A stretch of DNA of 64,000 nucleotides from Acidiphilium sp. C61 (GTDB lineage: Bacteria > Pseudomonadota > Alphaproteobacteria > Acetobacterales > Acetobacteraceae): the NCBI RefSeq assembly GCF_902712915.1, contig NZ_CACTIA010000003.1, forward strand, positions 1-64,000. The letters run 5' to 3'. A model generated the notes under the pieces. That model was given only the letters and a program-made list of their open reading frames with translations. It was not told where the DNA came from and did not search any database. Shown in pieces: positions 49,009-57,994 of the stretch (within the stretch, counting starts at the first letter, position 1; each line of letters opens with the position of its first letter). The translations under genes and the position numbers were made by a program.

Positions 49009-51771
49009 ATGGCTGCAGAGGGAACAGCGTTTGCATTCGATGAGAATGCTAGTCTCAGCGATAATCTATCGATATTCGGGGTATACGTTAAAGAGCTCGA
49101 CGCCGCGCTTGGTCCCGAAATGCGCGGCCGCCTTTTGGCGCTGGTAGATGGTAATTACAAGCACGAGGAAATCTGGGATCGATTATTCGAGATCTGCAAC
49201 ACGTCACCGGCTGTAACTGATGACGACGCGACCGACAGGCAGGCAGCCGTACCCACAGCAAACGTGCCCGCCACGGCACAACCGGCGGTCGCGCAATCGC
49301 CGACGGTGACCGGATGGCTTCTCGAGGGCGTTTTGATCGAGGGCTTCCGGGGCGTGAACAATGAAGACCGGCCACTTGAACTCAAGTTCAAGCCTGCCAA
49401 GGTCAATAGCGTGTCGGCCGTCAACGGCGTCGGCAAGACCTCCGTCTACGACGCGGTGCGTTATGCAATCACCGGCAAACTCCCTTGGCTGGATGAACTC
49501 CCAGCCGTCGAACGCGACAGAGACTATTACCAAAACCGCTTTCACTCGACCGGTCAGGCGACGATCAAGCTCCGTCTGGTAGCCGAGCCCGGCGCGGAAA
49601 AGTGCGAGATCACCGTCGTCCGCAGCCCAACCGGCCTGCGCACTGTCAGCGCCACCGCGCCGTGGGACGCCAACGCGATACTGACCGCGCTCAATCGAGA
49701 GTTCGTATTACTCGACGGCCCGACATTTCAGAAATTTATCACCGCGCCACCGCTCGCTCGTGGCCGCACCTTTTCCGGTCTCCTTGGACTCTCTGCCTAC
49801 AGCGATCTTCGCCAAGCGCTGGCAGGTTTGGCGAATACACGCGCGTTTAACAACCATTTCGACATCACGGCCCACGCCCAGACCAAGATCCGGGAGGAGA
49901 GGACCGGAGCCGAATTGTCGGCGGCCATCGCCAAAGATTATGAATTACTTGTGGGGACGCCGCTCGGGCAGCTGGATACGGCCGCCGCGAAGGACAAGTG
50001 CCATGAGGCCCTGGTCCAGATCACACCTCTGAAGCCGCAGTGCGAGGACAAGGCGTACGACGCCATCGACATCGACGTTTGCATCGACGCTATCAAGGAT
50101 GCCGAAGGCGGTCCGAAGCGCGAACGCCTCGGTGCTTGCATTCGAGAGCGCGAAAATATCGCCAAAATGAACCATGAAGCTCCAACCCGGGAGCGCGCCC
50201 CGCAATTGGCCACTCGCGCCGCCGAGCGCGAGTCCGCACTGGCGAAGACTTCTGGTCACTTGATGCTTGAGCTTTACCAGGCAGGGACGAAGGTCGTGGA
50301 AAGGGCGGAGTGGGAGGACTCGTATCTTTGCCCGCTCTGCGACGGGAAAGGCACCCATAGCCTGCGGGATCACCTCGCCGCCAAGCTCTCTGAGTTTGAG
50401 ATCTTGGACCAGACAACCACCGCGTTGGCGGCGGAGTGGAACGAGGCTGGTTGGACAGAGCTACTGCAGCTTGAAGCCGAGCTCGAACCGGTACCCGAGA
50501 AGCGCCTACTCGCCGCGCACCAGACCCGCGCCGGCGTCGGCGCGATCTCCAAGGCCGATGCCGATGCTTTGGTTCAGTGGCTGGATACACTGCGTACGCG
50601 CGCGGAGGGGCTTTCTGGCACGCTGGCGGCCGAGCAGACCCAGCTCGAAAAGGAGCTACCGCCATCCTCGGTTGAGGTAACGAAGAAAGTGGAGACAGCG
50701 CGGCGCCTGCAGGAAAACTGGCGGAAGCTCGAACAGTCCCGGAAAGTGCTGGCAGACGCAACCGCGCGAGATGCCTGTGTAGACCGGATCCGAACTTTCC
50801 TCGGCAGGGCATCAAAGGCTTTTGCGACGGCGGAGGCCGGCATGAGCGAGGCACGACTGACCGCCGTCGAGCCGGTGTTCAAGGATTACTTTAAGAAGAT
50901 GTCGTTTCATGGTGTCGAGCCGACCGTCTCCAAAAAAGCTGGCAGCGAGGAACTCCGTATCGGGCTTGCCCAATTCTACGGACTGACGAACGTATCGCCC
51001 CAGGCGCTTCTGTCCGAGAGCTTCCGCAACGCCTTCGCGATATCGCTATATCTGGCAGCAGCATCGCTCTATGGCGGGCTCCCGAAATTCGTTGTTCTCG
51101 ACGATGTGACGTCGAGCTTTGACGCCGGGCATCAGCACTTCCTTGTCGAACTCATCAGAACGACATTTGCGCGGCCGGGGAAGGCGTCCGGCCCACAGGT
51201 GATTCTCTTGAGCCACGACACGATGCTAGAGAAACTTTTCAACAAGCACAGCAACTCGGGGACGTGGTGGCATCAACGGCTGGAAGGATCACCCCAGATC
51301 GCCGTCCTTCCGCAGGCTGGGGCGGTCAACAAGGTGCGGGACCTAACGATTTCGATGCTGCAGGCCGGCCAGGTTGACTTCGCCAAGGAGGGCGTGAGGC
51401 AATATCTGGAATATCGGTTGAGTGATCTCATCAGCAAGCTCCGGATTCCGGTTCCGGTGGACATCGCTTTCAACGATGACAAGCAGCTCTCGAGCGAATT
51501 TCTGAAGGCGATCGAGGCTGCTGTTAAACTGCACAAGGCGGCCAACTGCCTAGTCCTCGACGCGGCGCAGGAAGCGGGCCTCAACACCAACATGGTGACG
51601 ATTGTAAGCAACTTCCTAAGCCATTGGGGCACCGGCCAGACGGCGGCATTCTCTGCATCTTCCCTGCTCGGCGTCATGCAGGCAATCGCCGACTACTGCA
51701 ACTGCTTCACCTTCGAGCCGACTCCGGGCGCGCCCCGAGTCTACTACAAGTCGCTCTCCCAGCGTCAATAG
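49009..51771 (+). CDS. Rad50/SMC-like AAA ATPase with CxxC hook
   Basis: This is a 920-residue protein. A non-conserved 100-residue N-terminus is followed by an ABC-type ATPase: IEGFRGVNN and Walker A NGVGKTS at 139-145, a helical central region with a Rad50-hook-like CPLC at 441-444, a signature-like LLSES near 667, Walker B VVLDDVTSSFD at about 695-705 and an H-loop LLSHD near 733. About 180 further C-terminal residues have no known domain. SMC-like ATPases of this kind sense DNA in several anti-phage systems. The next gene encodes an HEPN-like membrane protein. The exact family is not recognised. Confidence 0.75.
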   Translation: MAAEGTAFAFDENASLSDNLSIFGVYVKELDAALGPEMRGRLLALVDGNYKHEEIWDRLFEICNTSPAVTDDDATDRQAAVPTANVPATAQPAVAQSPTVTGWLLEGVLIEGFRGVNNEDRPLELKFKPAKVNSVSAVNGVGKTSVYDAVRYAITGKLPWLDELPAVERDRDYYQNRFHSTGQATIKLRLVAEPGAEKCEITVVRSPTGLRTVSATAPWDANAILTALNREFVLLDGPTFQKFITAPPLARGRTFSGLLGLSAYSDLRQALAGLANTRAFNNHFDITAHAQTKIREERTGAELSAAIAKDYELLVGTPLGQLDTAAAKDKCHEALVQITPLKPQCEDKAYDAIDIDVCIDAIKDAEGGPKRERLGACIRERENIAKMNHEAPTRERAPQLATRAAERESALAKTSGHLMLELYQAGTKVVERAEWEDSYLCPLCDGKGTHSLRDHLAAKLSEFEILDQTTTALAAEWNEAGWTELLQLEAELEPVPEKRLLAAHQTRAGVGAISKADADALVQWLDTLRTRAEGLSGTLAAEQTQLEKELPPSSVEVTKKVETARRLQENWRKLEQSRKVLADATARDACVDRIRTFLGRASKAFATAEAGMSEARLTAVEPVFKDYFKKMSFHGVEPTVSKKAGSEELRIGLAQFYGLTNVSPQALLSESFRNAFAISLYLAAASLYGGLPKFVVLDDVTSSFDAGHQHFLVELIRTTFARPGKASGPQVILLSHDTMLEKLFNKHSNSGTWWHQRLEGSPQIAVLPQAGAVNKVRDLTISMLQAGQVDFAKEGVRQYLEYRLSDLISKLRIPVPVDIAFNDDKQLSSEFLKAIEAAVKLHKAANCLVLDAAQEAGLNTNMVTIVSNFLSHWGTGQTAAFSASSLLGVMQAIADYCNCFTFEPTPGAPRVYYKSLSQRQ

Positions 51772-52014
51772 AATGGCAGCTTGCGCCCTACACTGATCGG
51801 AACCGGACCGTCGGCAGTCGGCCCATCCCAATCAAACTTAGATTGACCAAATGCCGGCTGACGAAGGTTACGACCCGAGATACCCGGAGCCATGCGTAGA
51901 TCATCGACAGAGTGATAGGTATTAGCAAAGTGCTATCGATCAGCGCATAAATGCTAAAACCGACTCGGATCGAATTGGCTACAAGACATATCGACCAAAG
52001 GGCACGAAACACCG

Positions 52015-52575
52015 ATGAGCTGGGCTGAATTTATCGCGTCGATCGTGAAATCAATGGCCTGGCCGACTGTGGTGGTCGTTGCAATCCTATTATTCCGAAA
52101 TCAAATCAAAGAACTGATCGCGTCGATATCAGAACTGAAGATCGGGAAGGATGGGGTCACAGGGAAGTGGGACCGGGCAGCCGCCGAAGTGTGGGCAGGG
52201 CTACGAAAGGCGCCTACAGAGCCACGTCTGACTCAGACCGAGAAGCTTACTTTTATTCTGCCCACACTAGCGGCTGAGGATCAATCTCCTAACGCGGCGA
52301 GGATCGTCGGCGCTTGGGCTCAACTTGAAAAAGCGCTTCGCAAAAAAGTCGGGGAGACCGATGAAACCCATGTCGGGAAGGGAGATGCCGCACTCGTCCA
52401 GGCGGCCGTGAAGCGCGGTGTGATAACCGACAATCAAGCGAAGTCGCTTCGGGGGCTCTACGCTCTTCGGAACCTCGCTGCCCACGGCGGAGACAGCGAT
52501 GTGAGCGACGCGCGAGTCAACGAATACCTCGCTATGGTGGAGGCTATGGAGACGTTACTGGAAATTACTGACTGA
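52015..52575 (+). CDS. Membrane-anchored HEPN/DUF4145-like protein
   Basis: This 186-residue protein has one N-terminal membrane helix (about 13-28, VKSMAWPTVVVVAILLF). A helical domain follows, ending in YALRNLAAHGGDSDVSDARV. Arg152 and His157 make an R-x4-H motif, as in HEPN ribonucleases and DUF4145 domains. HEPN domains are common effectors in toxin-antitoxin and abortive-infection systems, though some lack RNase activity. The gene lies 243 bp after the ATPase on the same strand, with the GC content of that gene. A functional link is inferred. Confidence 0.6.
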   Translation: MSWAEFIASIVKSMAWPTVVVVAILLFRNQIKELIASISELKIGKDGVTGKWDRAAAEVWAGLRKAPTEPRLTQTEKLTFILPTLAAEDQSPNAARIVGAWAQLEKALRKKVGETDETHVGKGDAALVQAAVKRGVITDNQAKSLRGLYALRNLAAHGGDSDVSDARVNEYLAMVEAMETLLEITD

Positions 52576-52754
52576 CTGGTCAGAGTCAACGACAGCAAGC
52601 TGCTGGTGGTCGAGGAGATGTCTACTTTCCTGAGCCCAACACCCAAGAGTGGACCGGCAGTTTTCGGCCCAGCCTCGCCACAAAGAGAACGTCCGATATC
52701 CGCTTTCGCAAGCCGTAAGCCGACAGGCAGAAATCCCCCAACCCGGTCACTGGC

Positions 52755-52870
52755 TGTCGCGGATCTTTGTCGTAAGTATGCGAAGCTTTGCGACAAAGAT
52801 CCGCGACAAGAAAAGTCCAGGTCGGCCGCGAGGGATGCCGGCTGTCGCGAGCTTTACAAGTTATGCGACA
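52755..52870. repeat. 18-bp perfect inverted repeat and TGTCGC/GCGACA array
   Basis: TGTCGCGGATCTTTGTCG at 52755-52772 has its exact reverse complement at 52791-52808, with an 18-base loop. A second dyad (TGTCGC at 52843, GCGACA at 52865) follows. Six TGTCGC/GCGACA-type hexamers occur within 116 bp. This resembles a recombinase or replication-protein binding array, or a long hairpin. No family is recognised. Confidence 0.65.
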
Positions 52871-52963
52871 ATGCGCTTGTAGGTTGGAAAGCTGGCAGTC
52901 GGCCTGAAACGGTCATTCGCCTCAAGGCGAATTTGAGGGCGATAGCAGGCCGGTCGTGGGGAG

Positions 52964-53920
52964 CTATCCATGTTGGCTACGCAGGAAAAGCAGGATTTCG
53001 CTCAGGATCTGCCACCGGTTGCGTTCCATCACCATCATATGGGTGGCTTCGCCGATCTCGATCCAGCGCCGGTAGCGGGCACCGGTGAGGCGCTGGAAAA
53101 GGGCCGACATGCGCGGCTGCGGCACATCCAGATCCCATTCGCCGTGTAGCAGCAGCACGGGGGCGGTGATCGCTTCGGGTTCATAGAAGGGCTTTCCGGC
53201 GGACCAGTAGTCGCGCACGTCCTGGATGACGCCGGCAGGGGCCCGGATCATGCCGTCCCGGGCCGCCGGGTCGCTCGCGAGGATGATGTCGGCCCAGGCG
53301 GCGAACCAGGCGCCGGGCAGGATCTCCTCCCGCAGTTCTTGCGGCACGCTTTCGAGCCAGCGATCGCGGAAGGCGTGGACATCGAAGCGGCGATAGGCCG
53401 GCACCGGGCCGCCTGGATCGATGCGCGGCGGCCCGTCGCTCAGCCACTGTGGAGCGATGAGCACGAGCTTCGCGACATTGGCGGGATGGGCGGCGCTGTA
53501 GGCCGCCGTGACCGTGCCGCCCCAGGACATGCCGATGAGGGTGATCTGACCGAGATCCTGCGCAGCGCGGATGTGATCGACGGCGGCGGCGAGGTCGCAC
53601 ACCGCCACCGCCGTGGAGACTTGCGGCGGGGCGGCGTCGGGCGCGCCCTCCATGCCCGCAGGGCGGGTCGAGCCGCCAAAGCCGCGCACATTCAGCGCCC
53701 AGACATCGAAGCCTGCTTCCGCCAGCACGTCCATGAAGGCACCCTCGCCGACCGGCACGTCATACAGGGTTTCGGCCGGAAGCGTCGCGCCGTGCATGAG
53801 CAGCAGGGTGCGATCGGCCCCGAAAGCGGCAATGTCGGCGCGGCACTTGCGGCGAAGATGGAGGGAAATGCCAGGTGTCTCGCTCGGGATGAGCTGGTTT
53901 TCGATGGTGAGGTCACTCAT
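52964..53920 (-). CDS. Alpha/beta hydrolase
   Basis: This is a 318-residue esterase-type hydrolase. Oxyanion region LLLMHGATLPAETLYD; NVRGFGGSTRP; nucleophile Ser132 in GMSWGGTVTAA; Asp in LLLHGEWDLDVP; His in GEATHMMVME. The start MSDLTIENQL at 53920 overlaps the preceding MBL gene by four bases. The pair suggests stepwise breakdown of an ester or lactone, controlled by the divergent LysR regulator. The substrate is unknown. Confidence 0.85.
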   Translation of the reverse strand: MSDLTIENQLIPSETPGISLHLRRKCRADIAAFGADRTLLLMHGATLPAETLYDVPVGEGAFMDVLAEAGFDVWALNVRGFGGSTRPAGMEGAPDAAPPQVSTAVAVCDLAAAVDHIRAAQDLGQITLIGMSWGGTVTAAYSAAHPANVAKLVLIAPQWLSDGPPRIDPGGPVPAYRRFDVHAFRDRWLESVPQELREEILPGAWFAAWADIILASDPAARDGMIRAPAGVIQDVRDYWSAGKPFYEPEAITAPVLLLHGEWDLDVPQPRMSALFQRLTGARYRRWIEIGEATHMMVMERNRWQILSEILLFLRSQHG

Positions 53921-54891
53921 GATGCGGAAACTTCCGTGGGGTTGACGAAATGCCAGGCGAAGCCGGAGCCGTTTTGCGTGACGCGGCCGGCACCGCTTTC
54001 GGCAAAATGGGCGGTAAGGCACAGCGCACCGGTTTCGGCGGCGTGAGCCAGCATGCAGCGGCGGGACTGCTCGGCCTTGCCAGGAAACTCGCAGTAGACC
54101 GACCGTAGATCGGGCCGGTAGGCCTGCAGCGGATGATGCATGAGGTCGGCGACGAACCATGCCTCCTCGCCGCACGAGTGGAGGCGGATGGTGGCGTGGT
54201 CGATGCTGTGGCCGGGTGCGGGATGGAAGGAGAGACCATCCGCGATCTCCCGGCCGTCGATGGCGATGGCCTGGCCCAGACCGGCATCGATCACAGGTTT
54301 CAGGCTGTCGGTATAGACCTGCGGCATGGGCGGGTGATCGGGGCGGCCGAACGCTTCCGGGGGTAGGTCGGGCGCGGGTGCGAAACCGTCCAATGCCGCA
54401 GCGTAGCGCGCCTCCATCTCGGAATAGACGTGCCGCGCACGGGTAAAGAGCGGTTGCCAGATGTTATCCCGCAGCACCGTGTTCCAGCCGACATGGTCGG
54501 CATGGATATGCGTCAGCAGGACGAGATCGACTTGGTCCGGCATCACTCCAGCTGCAGCGAGGCGGGCCAGATAGGGCGTGTCGAGATGGTCCAACACCGG
54601 GGCGCGGGGCCGTGGCTTGCCGTTGCCGGTGGCCGTGTCGATCAGAATGACCCGTCCGGCATGCCGCACCAGCCAGGAATGCGTGCCCTGAGCGAGCGTG
54701 CCGGTGTCCGGATTGAAGGAACCGGCCGTGAGCTGACCGCCATGGGTGCCGAGAGCCGCAGGGTCGAGATCGGGATATAGCCGGGCCGGATCGGCATTCG
54801 TCCAGCGGAGTTCGGGAATCCGGGTCACCAGCGCATCGCCGACCCGGAAGGAGAGCGGGATTTCCACATTGTTCGAGGATTGCTGCGTCAT
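53917..54891 (-). CDS. MBL-fold hydrolase (lactonase-like)
   Basis: This 324-residue metallo-beta-lactamase-fold protein has THIHADHVGW (His128-His133). SFHPAPGHSIDHATIRL and WFVADLMHHPLQ supply further ligands, a pattern of the AHL-lactonase/methyl-parathion-hydrolase-like branch. SWLVRHAGRVILIDTATGNG is the usual early strand. The start at 54891 (MTQQSS) is preferred over the ATG 12 codons earlier. It could open a lactone substrate for the coupled hydrolase; quorum quenching is one possibility. Confidence 0.8.
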   Translation of the reverse strand: MTQQSSNNVEIPLSFRVGDALVTRIPELRWTNADPARLYPDLDPAALGTHGGQLTAGSFNPDTGTLAQGTHSWLVRHAGRVILIDTATGNGKPRPRAPVLDHLDTPYLARLAAAGVMPDQVDLVLLTHIHADHVGWNTVLRDNIWQPLFTRARHVYSEMEARYAAALDGFAPAPDLPPEAFGRPDHPPMPQVYTDSLKPVIDAGLGQAIAIDGREIADGLSFHPAPGHSIDHATIRLHSCGEEAWFVADLMHHPLQAYRPDLRSVYCEFPGKAEQSRRCMLAHAAETGALCLTAHFAESGAGRVTQNGSGFAWHFVNPTEVSAS

Positions 54892-54940
54892 GGACGGAGA
54901 GCTATGGTCCGCCCGATCATCATGCAAATCGATTCAAGTC

Positions 54941-55927
54941 ATGCGGTCAATCGACCATTTCAATCTTCGCTCTTTCGACCTTAACCTGCTGGTCGCCTTC
55001 GACGCGCTGATGACCGAACGCAGCGTGACGCGGGCGGCGCAGCGGCTGAAACTCGGGCAACCGGCGATGAGCCACGCGCTGTCCACGCTGCGGCTGCTCC
55101 TCGACGACGAGGTGCTGGTTCGGGTCGGCACGACGATGAACCCGACTGCCAAGGCCATCGCGCTGGCGCCGCGACTGCGCGAATTGCTGCTGCAGATCCA
55201 GAGCACGCTGACAGAGGGCAAGCCCTTCGAACCGCAATCGGAAACGCGAATCGTGCGCCTCGGATTTTCGTCGGAGCTGGAGATTTTGCTGCTGCCCAAT
55301 CTGACCGCCGATCTACAGGCGCATGCGCCAGGCATCAGCCTGCTGACGCGCTCGGTGGCACGGAGCGATGCGCATCGCATGCTGGATAGCGGTGAACTTG
55401 ACCTCGCCATCGGCTGTTTCGAGTACGGGCTGGAACGGCATTGTGGAACGCCGCTGTTCGAGCAGTCGCTGGCCTGCTGTTTCAATCCGGATTTCGTGCA
55501 GCTGCGGCTGCCCTTGTCGAGGGCCGACTACATCGCGCATCCGCATGCGCTGATGACATTGAAGGACGACATCCAGGGCTGCCTGTCCGAAGCCTTGGCG
55601 CGGGCCGAGGAGACGCTGAACGTGGTGTTGGCGGCATCGGATTTTCTCACCGTGCTGGCAGCAGCGGCCGAGGCGCCGGTGATCGCCACGTTGCCGACGC
55701 GGATGGCGGCTCGCTATGCGCCGCTTTTCGGCCTTACGGTTACGGAAATTCCGCTCGATCTTCGCCTGCCTTCAGTGGCCCTGGTGTGGTCGATGCAGAA
55801 TGACCGCGACCCGGCACTCGAATGGCTGCGAGCGCGGGTCGTGCCGCTTTTGCAAGCTGCATCGGCTTCCGAGATCGCTCGACCGGTGTCGGGCGACCGA
55901 AATAAGTCAATTCTGACTGTCGCGTAA
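54941..55927 (+). CDS. LysR-family transcriptional regulator
   Basis: This is a 328-residue LysR protein. The N-terminal winged helix is clear (FDLNLLVAFDALMTERSVTR, AAQRLKLGQPAMSHALSTLR), close to the NodD/LinR-like subgroup, followed by a substrate-binding domain. It is divergent from the MBL/hydrolase operon with only 49 bp between starts, so it almost certainly regulates that operon in response to its substrate or product. Confidence 0.9.
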   Translation: MRSIDHFNLRSFDLNLLVAFDALMTERSVTRAAQRLKLGQPAMSHALSTLRLLLDDEVLVRVGTTMNPTAKAIALAPRLRELLLQIQSTLTEGKPFEPQSETRIVRLGFSSELEILLLPNLTADLQAHAPGISLLTRSVARSDAHRMLDSGELDLAIGCFEYGLERHCGTPLFEQSLACCFNPDFVQLRLPLSRADYIAHPHALMTLKDDIQGCLSEALARAEETLNVVLAASDFLTVLAAAAEAPVIATLPTRMAARYAPLFGLTVTEIPLDLRLPSVALVWSMQNDRDPALEWLRARVVPLLQAASASEIARPVSGDRNKSILTVA

Positions 55928-55928
55928 C

Positions 55929-56627
55929 TTAGGATTTGTGCGACAGCCTGCCGCCGGTGCGGACTTTCAGGACCGGGCTGGCGAAGTCGTCATTGTTGAA
56001 GACTGCATCGGCAGTAGAAGCCGGCGCGCACATACTTTCGTAAATATCGAAGGCTGGCTTATATCGAACCGCATAGAGCTGACGTGTGGCATCTGCCCCA
56101 CCTAAACGCCCGGCGTCCCGATCAATACCGCGCTGTTCGGAAAGCTGCTCCGAGGTTTCTACGAAAATCGCCAAATCCCAGTCGTCGCGTAGTTCGGGCC
56201 GCTGGAGAAAAGTGCCATCTACGATCAATATGGCATCGGCCGACGCAACTTGTGGCTCCTGCTTTATAGGCTGGTCATTGTCGAGATCGAATGACGCCGT
56301 GCGATACCGCCGATCGCCGCCCGGCCCCAAGGGGGAAAGCAAAAGTGCGTTGATAGCCGGAAGATCGCGCGCGTCGTAATAGTAGCCTTCTGCGGAGTGA
56401 CGACCACGCGCATAGCGTTCTACCTTGGGCCGGTGGAATCCGTCGATTGAAGTCCGAATAACCGCCCTTCCTGTCTTGCCGAGAGCTTCGGCCAGTTCAT
56501 CCGCCAGCGTTGTTTTCCCTGATGCCGTCCGTCCGTCAATCGCGACCCGAATGGGCCCGGCTGACGGGATGCCTGCGATCAAAGAGGCGAGTTCATCCAG
56601 CACCGCAGCCCTATCTGAAGATTTCAT
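55929..56627 (-). CDS. Uridine kinase-like P-loop protein
   Basis: This is a 232-residue protein with Walker A DGRTASGKTTLADEL (residues about 31-45), RTSIDGFHRPKVERYARG and ILIVDGTFLQRPELRDDWDL, the pattern of uridine kinase/phosphoribulokinase-like proteins found in small accessory cassettes. The start at 56627 follows GGGGAGAAAC. It is convergent with the LysR gene (1-bp gap). It probably phosphorylates a nucleoside or a small molecule such as an antibiotic; this is not established. Confidence 0.75.
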   Translation of the reverse strand: MKSSDRAAVLDELASLIAGIPSAGPIRVAIDGRTASGKTTLADELAEALGKTGRAVIRTSIDGFHRPKVERYARGRHSAEGYYYDARDLPAINALLLSPLGPGGDRRYRTASFDLDNDQPIKQEPQVASADAILIVDGTFLQRPELRDDWDLAIFVETSEQLSEQRGIDRDAGRLGGADATRQLYAVRYKPAFDIYESMCAPASTADAVFNNDDFASPVLKVRTGGRLSHKS

Positions 56628-56793
56628 GTTTCTCCCCATCAATCGTCGTGAAAATCCCGAGACCTGCGACACCTCTACACTACTGCGCCAGCGCTTGGCG
56701 CTGGCACGGTGATGGTGCATTTCTGATCCTTGTATGCGGTGGTAGAAAAGTCGGCCATGTAGCGTAGCAGCAGGTTGTGTCGGGAAAGGGTGA

Positions 56794-57276
56794 ATGGTGG
56801 TCCGCATACGTCGCTTTGACGAGAAAGATGCTCAGGCCCTAGCCGACTTGATGATCGAGATGGCTGGTTTCTACGGAGCCACTATCAGTTCTGATCTGGT
56901 AGTCGCTGAGGACGTGCTTCGCCGTGCCCGGCAGGTGGACATCATCGTAGCCCACGACGATGTTCGACTTCTCGGCTTTGCCACGTTCACCTCTCTCTAC
57001 CCCGTCGCCGGCCTGCTCACATTCACTTACGTCCAGCAGGTTTATGTCGGCCACGCTGCACGCCGCCGTGGCGTCGCACAGAAGTTGATGGCTGGGATTG
57101 CACAGGCGGCGAAGGCCGCAGGAAGCACTAGGATCGAATGGTCCACCTCAAGAGAAAACGTGGCAGCGCGGTCGCTCTATGACGGGCTGGGCGCAAACGG
57201 GTTTGACAAGATTTATTATGTGCTTGAGGGGTCAGCCCTCGATCAATTAGCCGCACGAGGACAGCAAGACGCGTAG
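56794..57276 (+). CDS. GNAT-family N-acetyltransferase
   Basis: This is a 160-residue acetyltransferase. The acetyl-CoA pocket reads QQVYVGHAARRRGVAQKLMA and is followed by IEWSTSRENVAARSLYDGLG, typical of GNAT proteins. It would acetylate an amine substrate. Neighbours include a kinase-like and a VOC gene, so it may form part of a small resistance-type cassette. Confidence 0.85.
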   Translation: MVVRIRRFDEKDAQALADLMIEMAGFYGATISSDLVVAEDVLRRARQVDIIVAHDDVRLLGFATFTSLYPVAGLLTFTYVQQVYVGHAARRRGVAQKLMAGIAQAAKAAGSTRIEWSTSRENVAARSLYDGLGANGFDKIYYVLEGSALDQLAARGQQDA

Positions 57277-57366
57277 GTCTGGTTTCCCCCAAATGCGCTG
57301 AGTCTGCACGAAAATCAGGAATTTCGCACGAGCGTGGCGAACTTGGGGGGGTAGCAGCAGCGGGCA

Positions 57367-57380
57367 GCTGTAATTACAGC
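57367..57380. promoter_or_regulatory. Perfect 14-bp palindrome before the VOC gene
   Basis: GCTGTAATTACAGC is a perfect palindrome 31 bp before the VOC start, a plausible operator. Confidence 0.35.
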
Positions 57381-57410
57381 GGTCGGATAGGGGTTAAAGG
57401 GCTTATTGGA

Positions 57411-57851
57411 ATGGCAAACTCGGCGAGGCTGGTTCCGGAACTGGTGGTTTCGGACTTGGAGGTGAGCCTGCGTTTTTGGTGCAATCTGATCGGCTTCTCC
57501 GTAGCATTCGACCGGCCGGAAACCGGCTTCGCATACTTGGACCTTGACGGTGCTCAGGTAATGCTTGAGCAGCGCAACACGGCAGACGACCAATGGGTGA
57601 CGGGGCCGCTCGAAGCACCACTTGGTCGTGGCATCAATTTCCAGATCAAGACACCGACCCTCCGGCCGATACTAGACCGACTGGCAAAAGCGGGATGTCC
57701 GCTATTCAAGGAGCCTGAGGAGGCGTGGTATCGAGCCAACACGGTTGAATTCGGCCAGCGACAGCTTCTGGTCATGGACCCGGATGGCTACCTGCTTCGT
57801 CTAATCGAAAACATTGGCCAACGCCCTTTCAGTGATACCACCAAAATTTAG
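57411..57851 (+). CDS. VOC-family protein (glyoxalase/bleomycin-resistance type)
   Basis: This 146-residue protein has two beta-alpha-beta-beta-beta units: LVPELVVSDLEVSLRFWCNL, FAYLDLDGAQVMLEQRN, then INFQIKTPTLRPILDRLAKA and LLVMDPDGYLLRLIENIG. The bleomycin-binding BLM-type pattern is best matched; these proteins sequester the drug as dimers. Whether this one does is not testable here. The gene is complete, and the IS21 element begins 76 bp after it. Confidence 0.85.
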   Translation: MANSARLVPELVVSDLEVSLRFWCNLIGFSVAFDRPETGFAYLDLDGAQVMLEQRNTADDQWVTGPLEAPLGRGINFQIKTPTLRPILDRLAKAGCPLFKEPEEAWYRANTVEFGQRQLLVMDPDGYLLRLIENIGQRPFSDTTKI

Positions 57852-57994
57852 TATCTGCTTGTCGATGCGCCTGAATGACCTGCAAATGTCAAAGCCCGGT
57901 CGTTTCCAGCCTCGATCTCGGCCTGCGTGTAGCGCGACAATCTGGATGAGAAGCGCGACGATCAGGATGAGAAAGTGATCGCGGCCTTGGAAGG

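Noticed and set aside
49009..51771. Identification as RloC
   Set aside because: A hook-like CPLC is present, but the C-terminal part shows no PrrC-type anticodon-nuclease motifs.
52606..53088. 160-codon plus-strand frame
   Set aside because: It overlaps the hydrolase gene antisense, and its middle is built from the TGTCGC inverted repeats.
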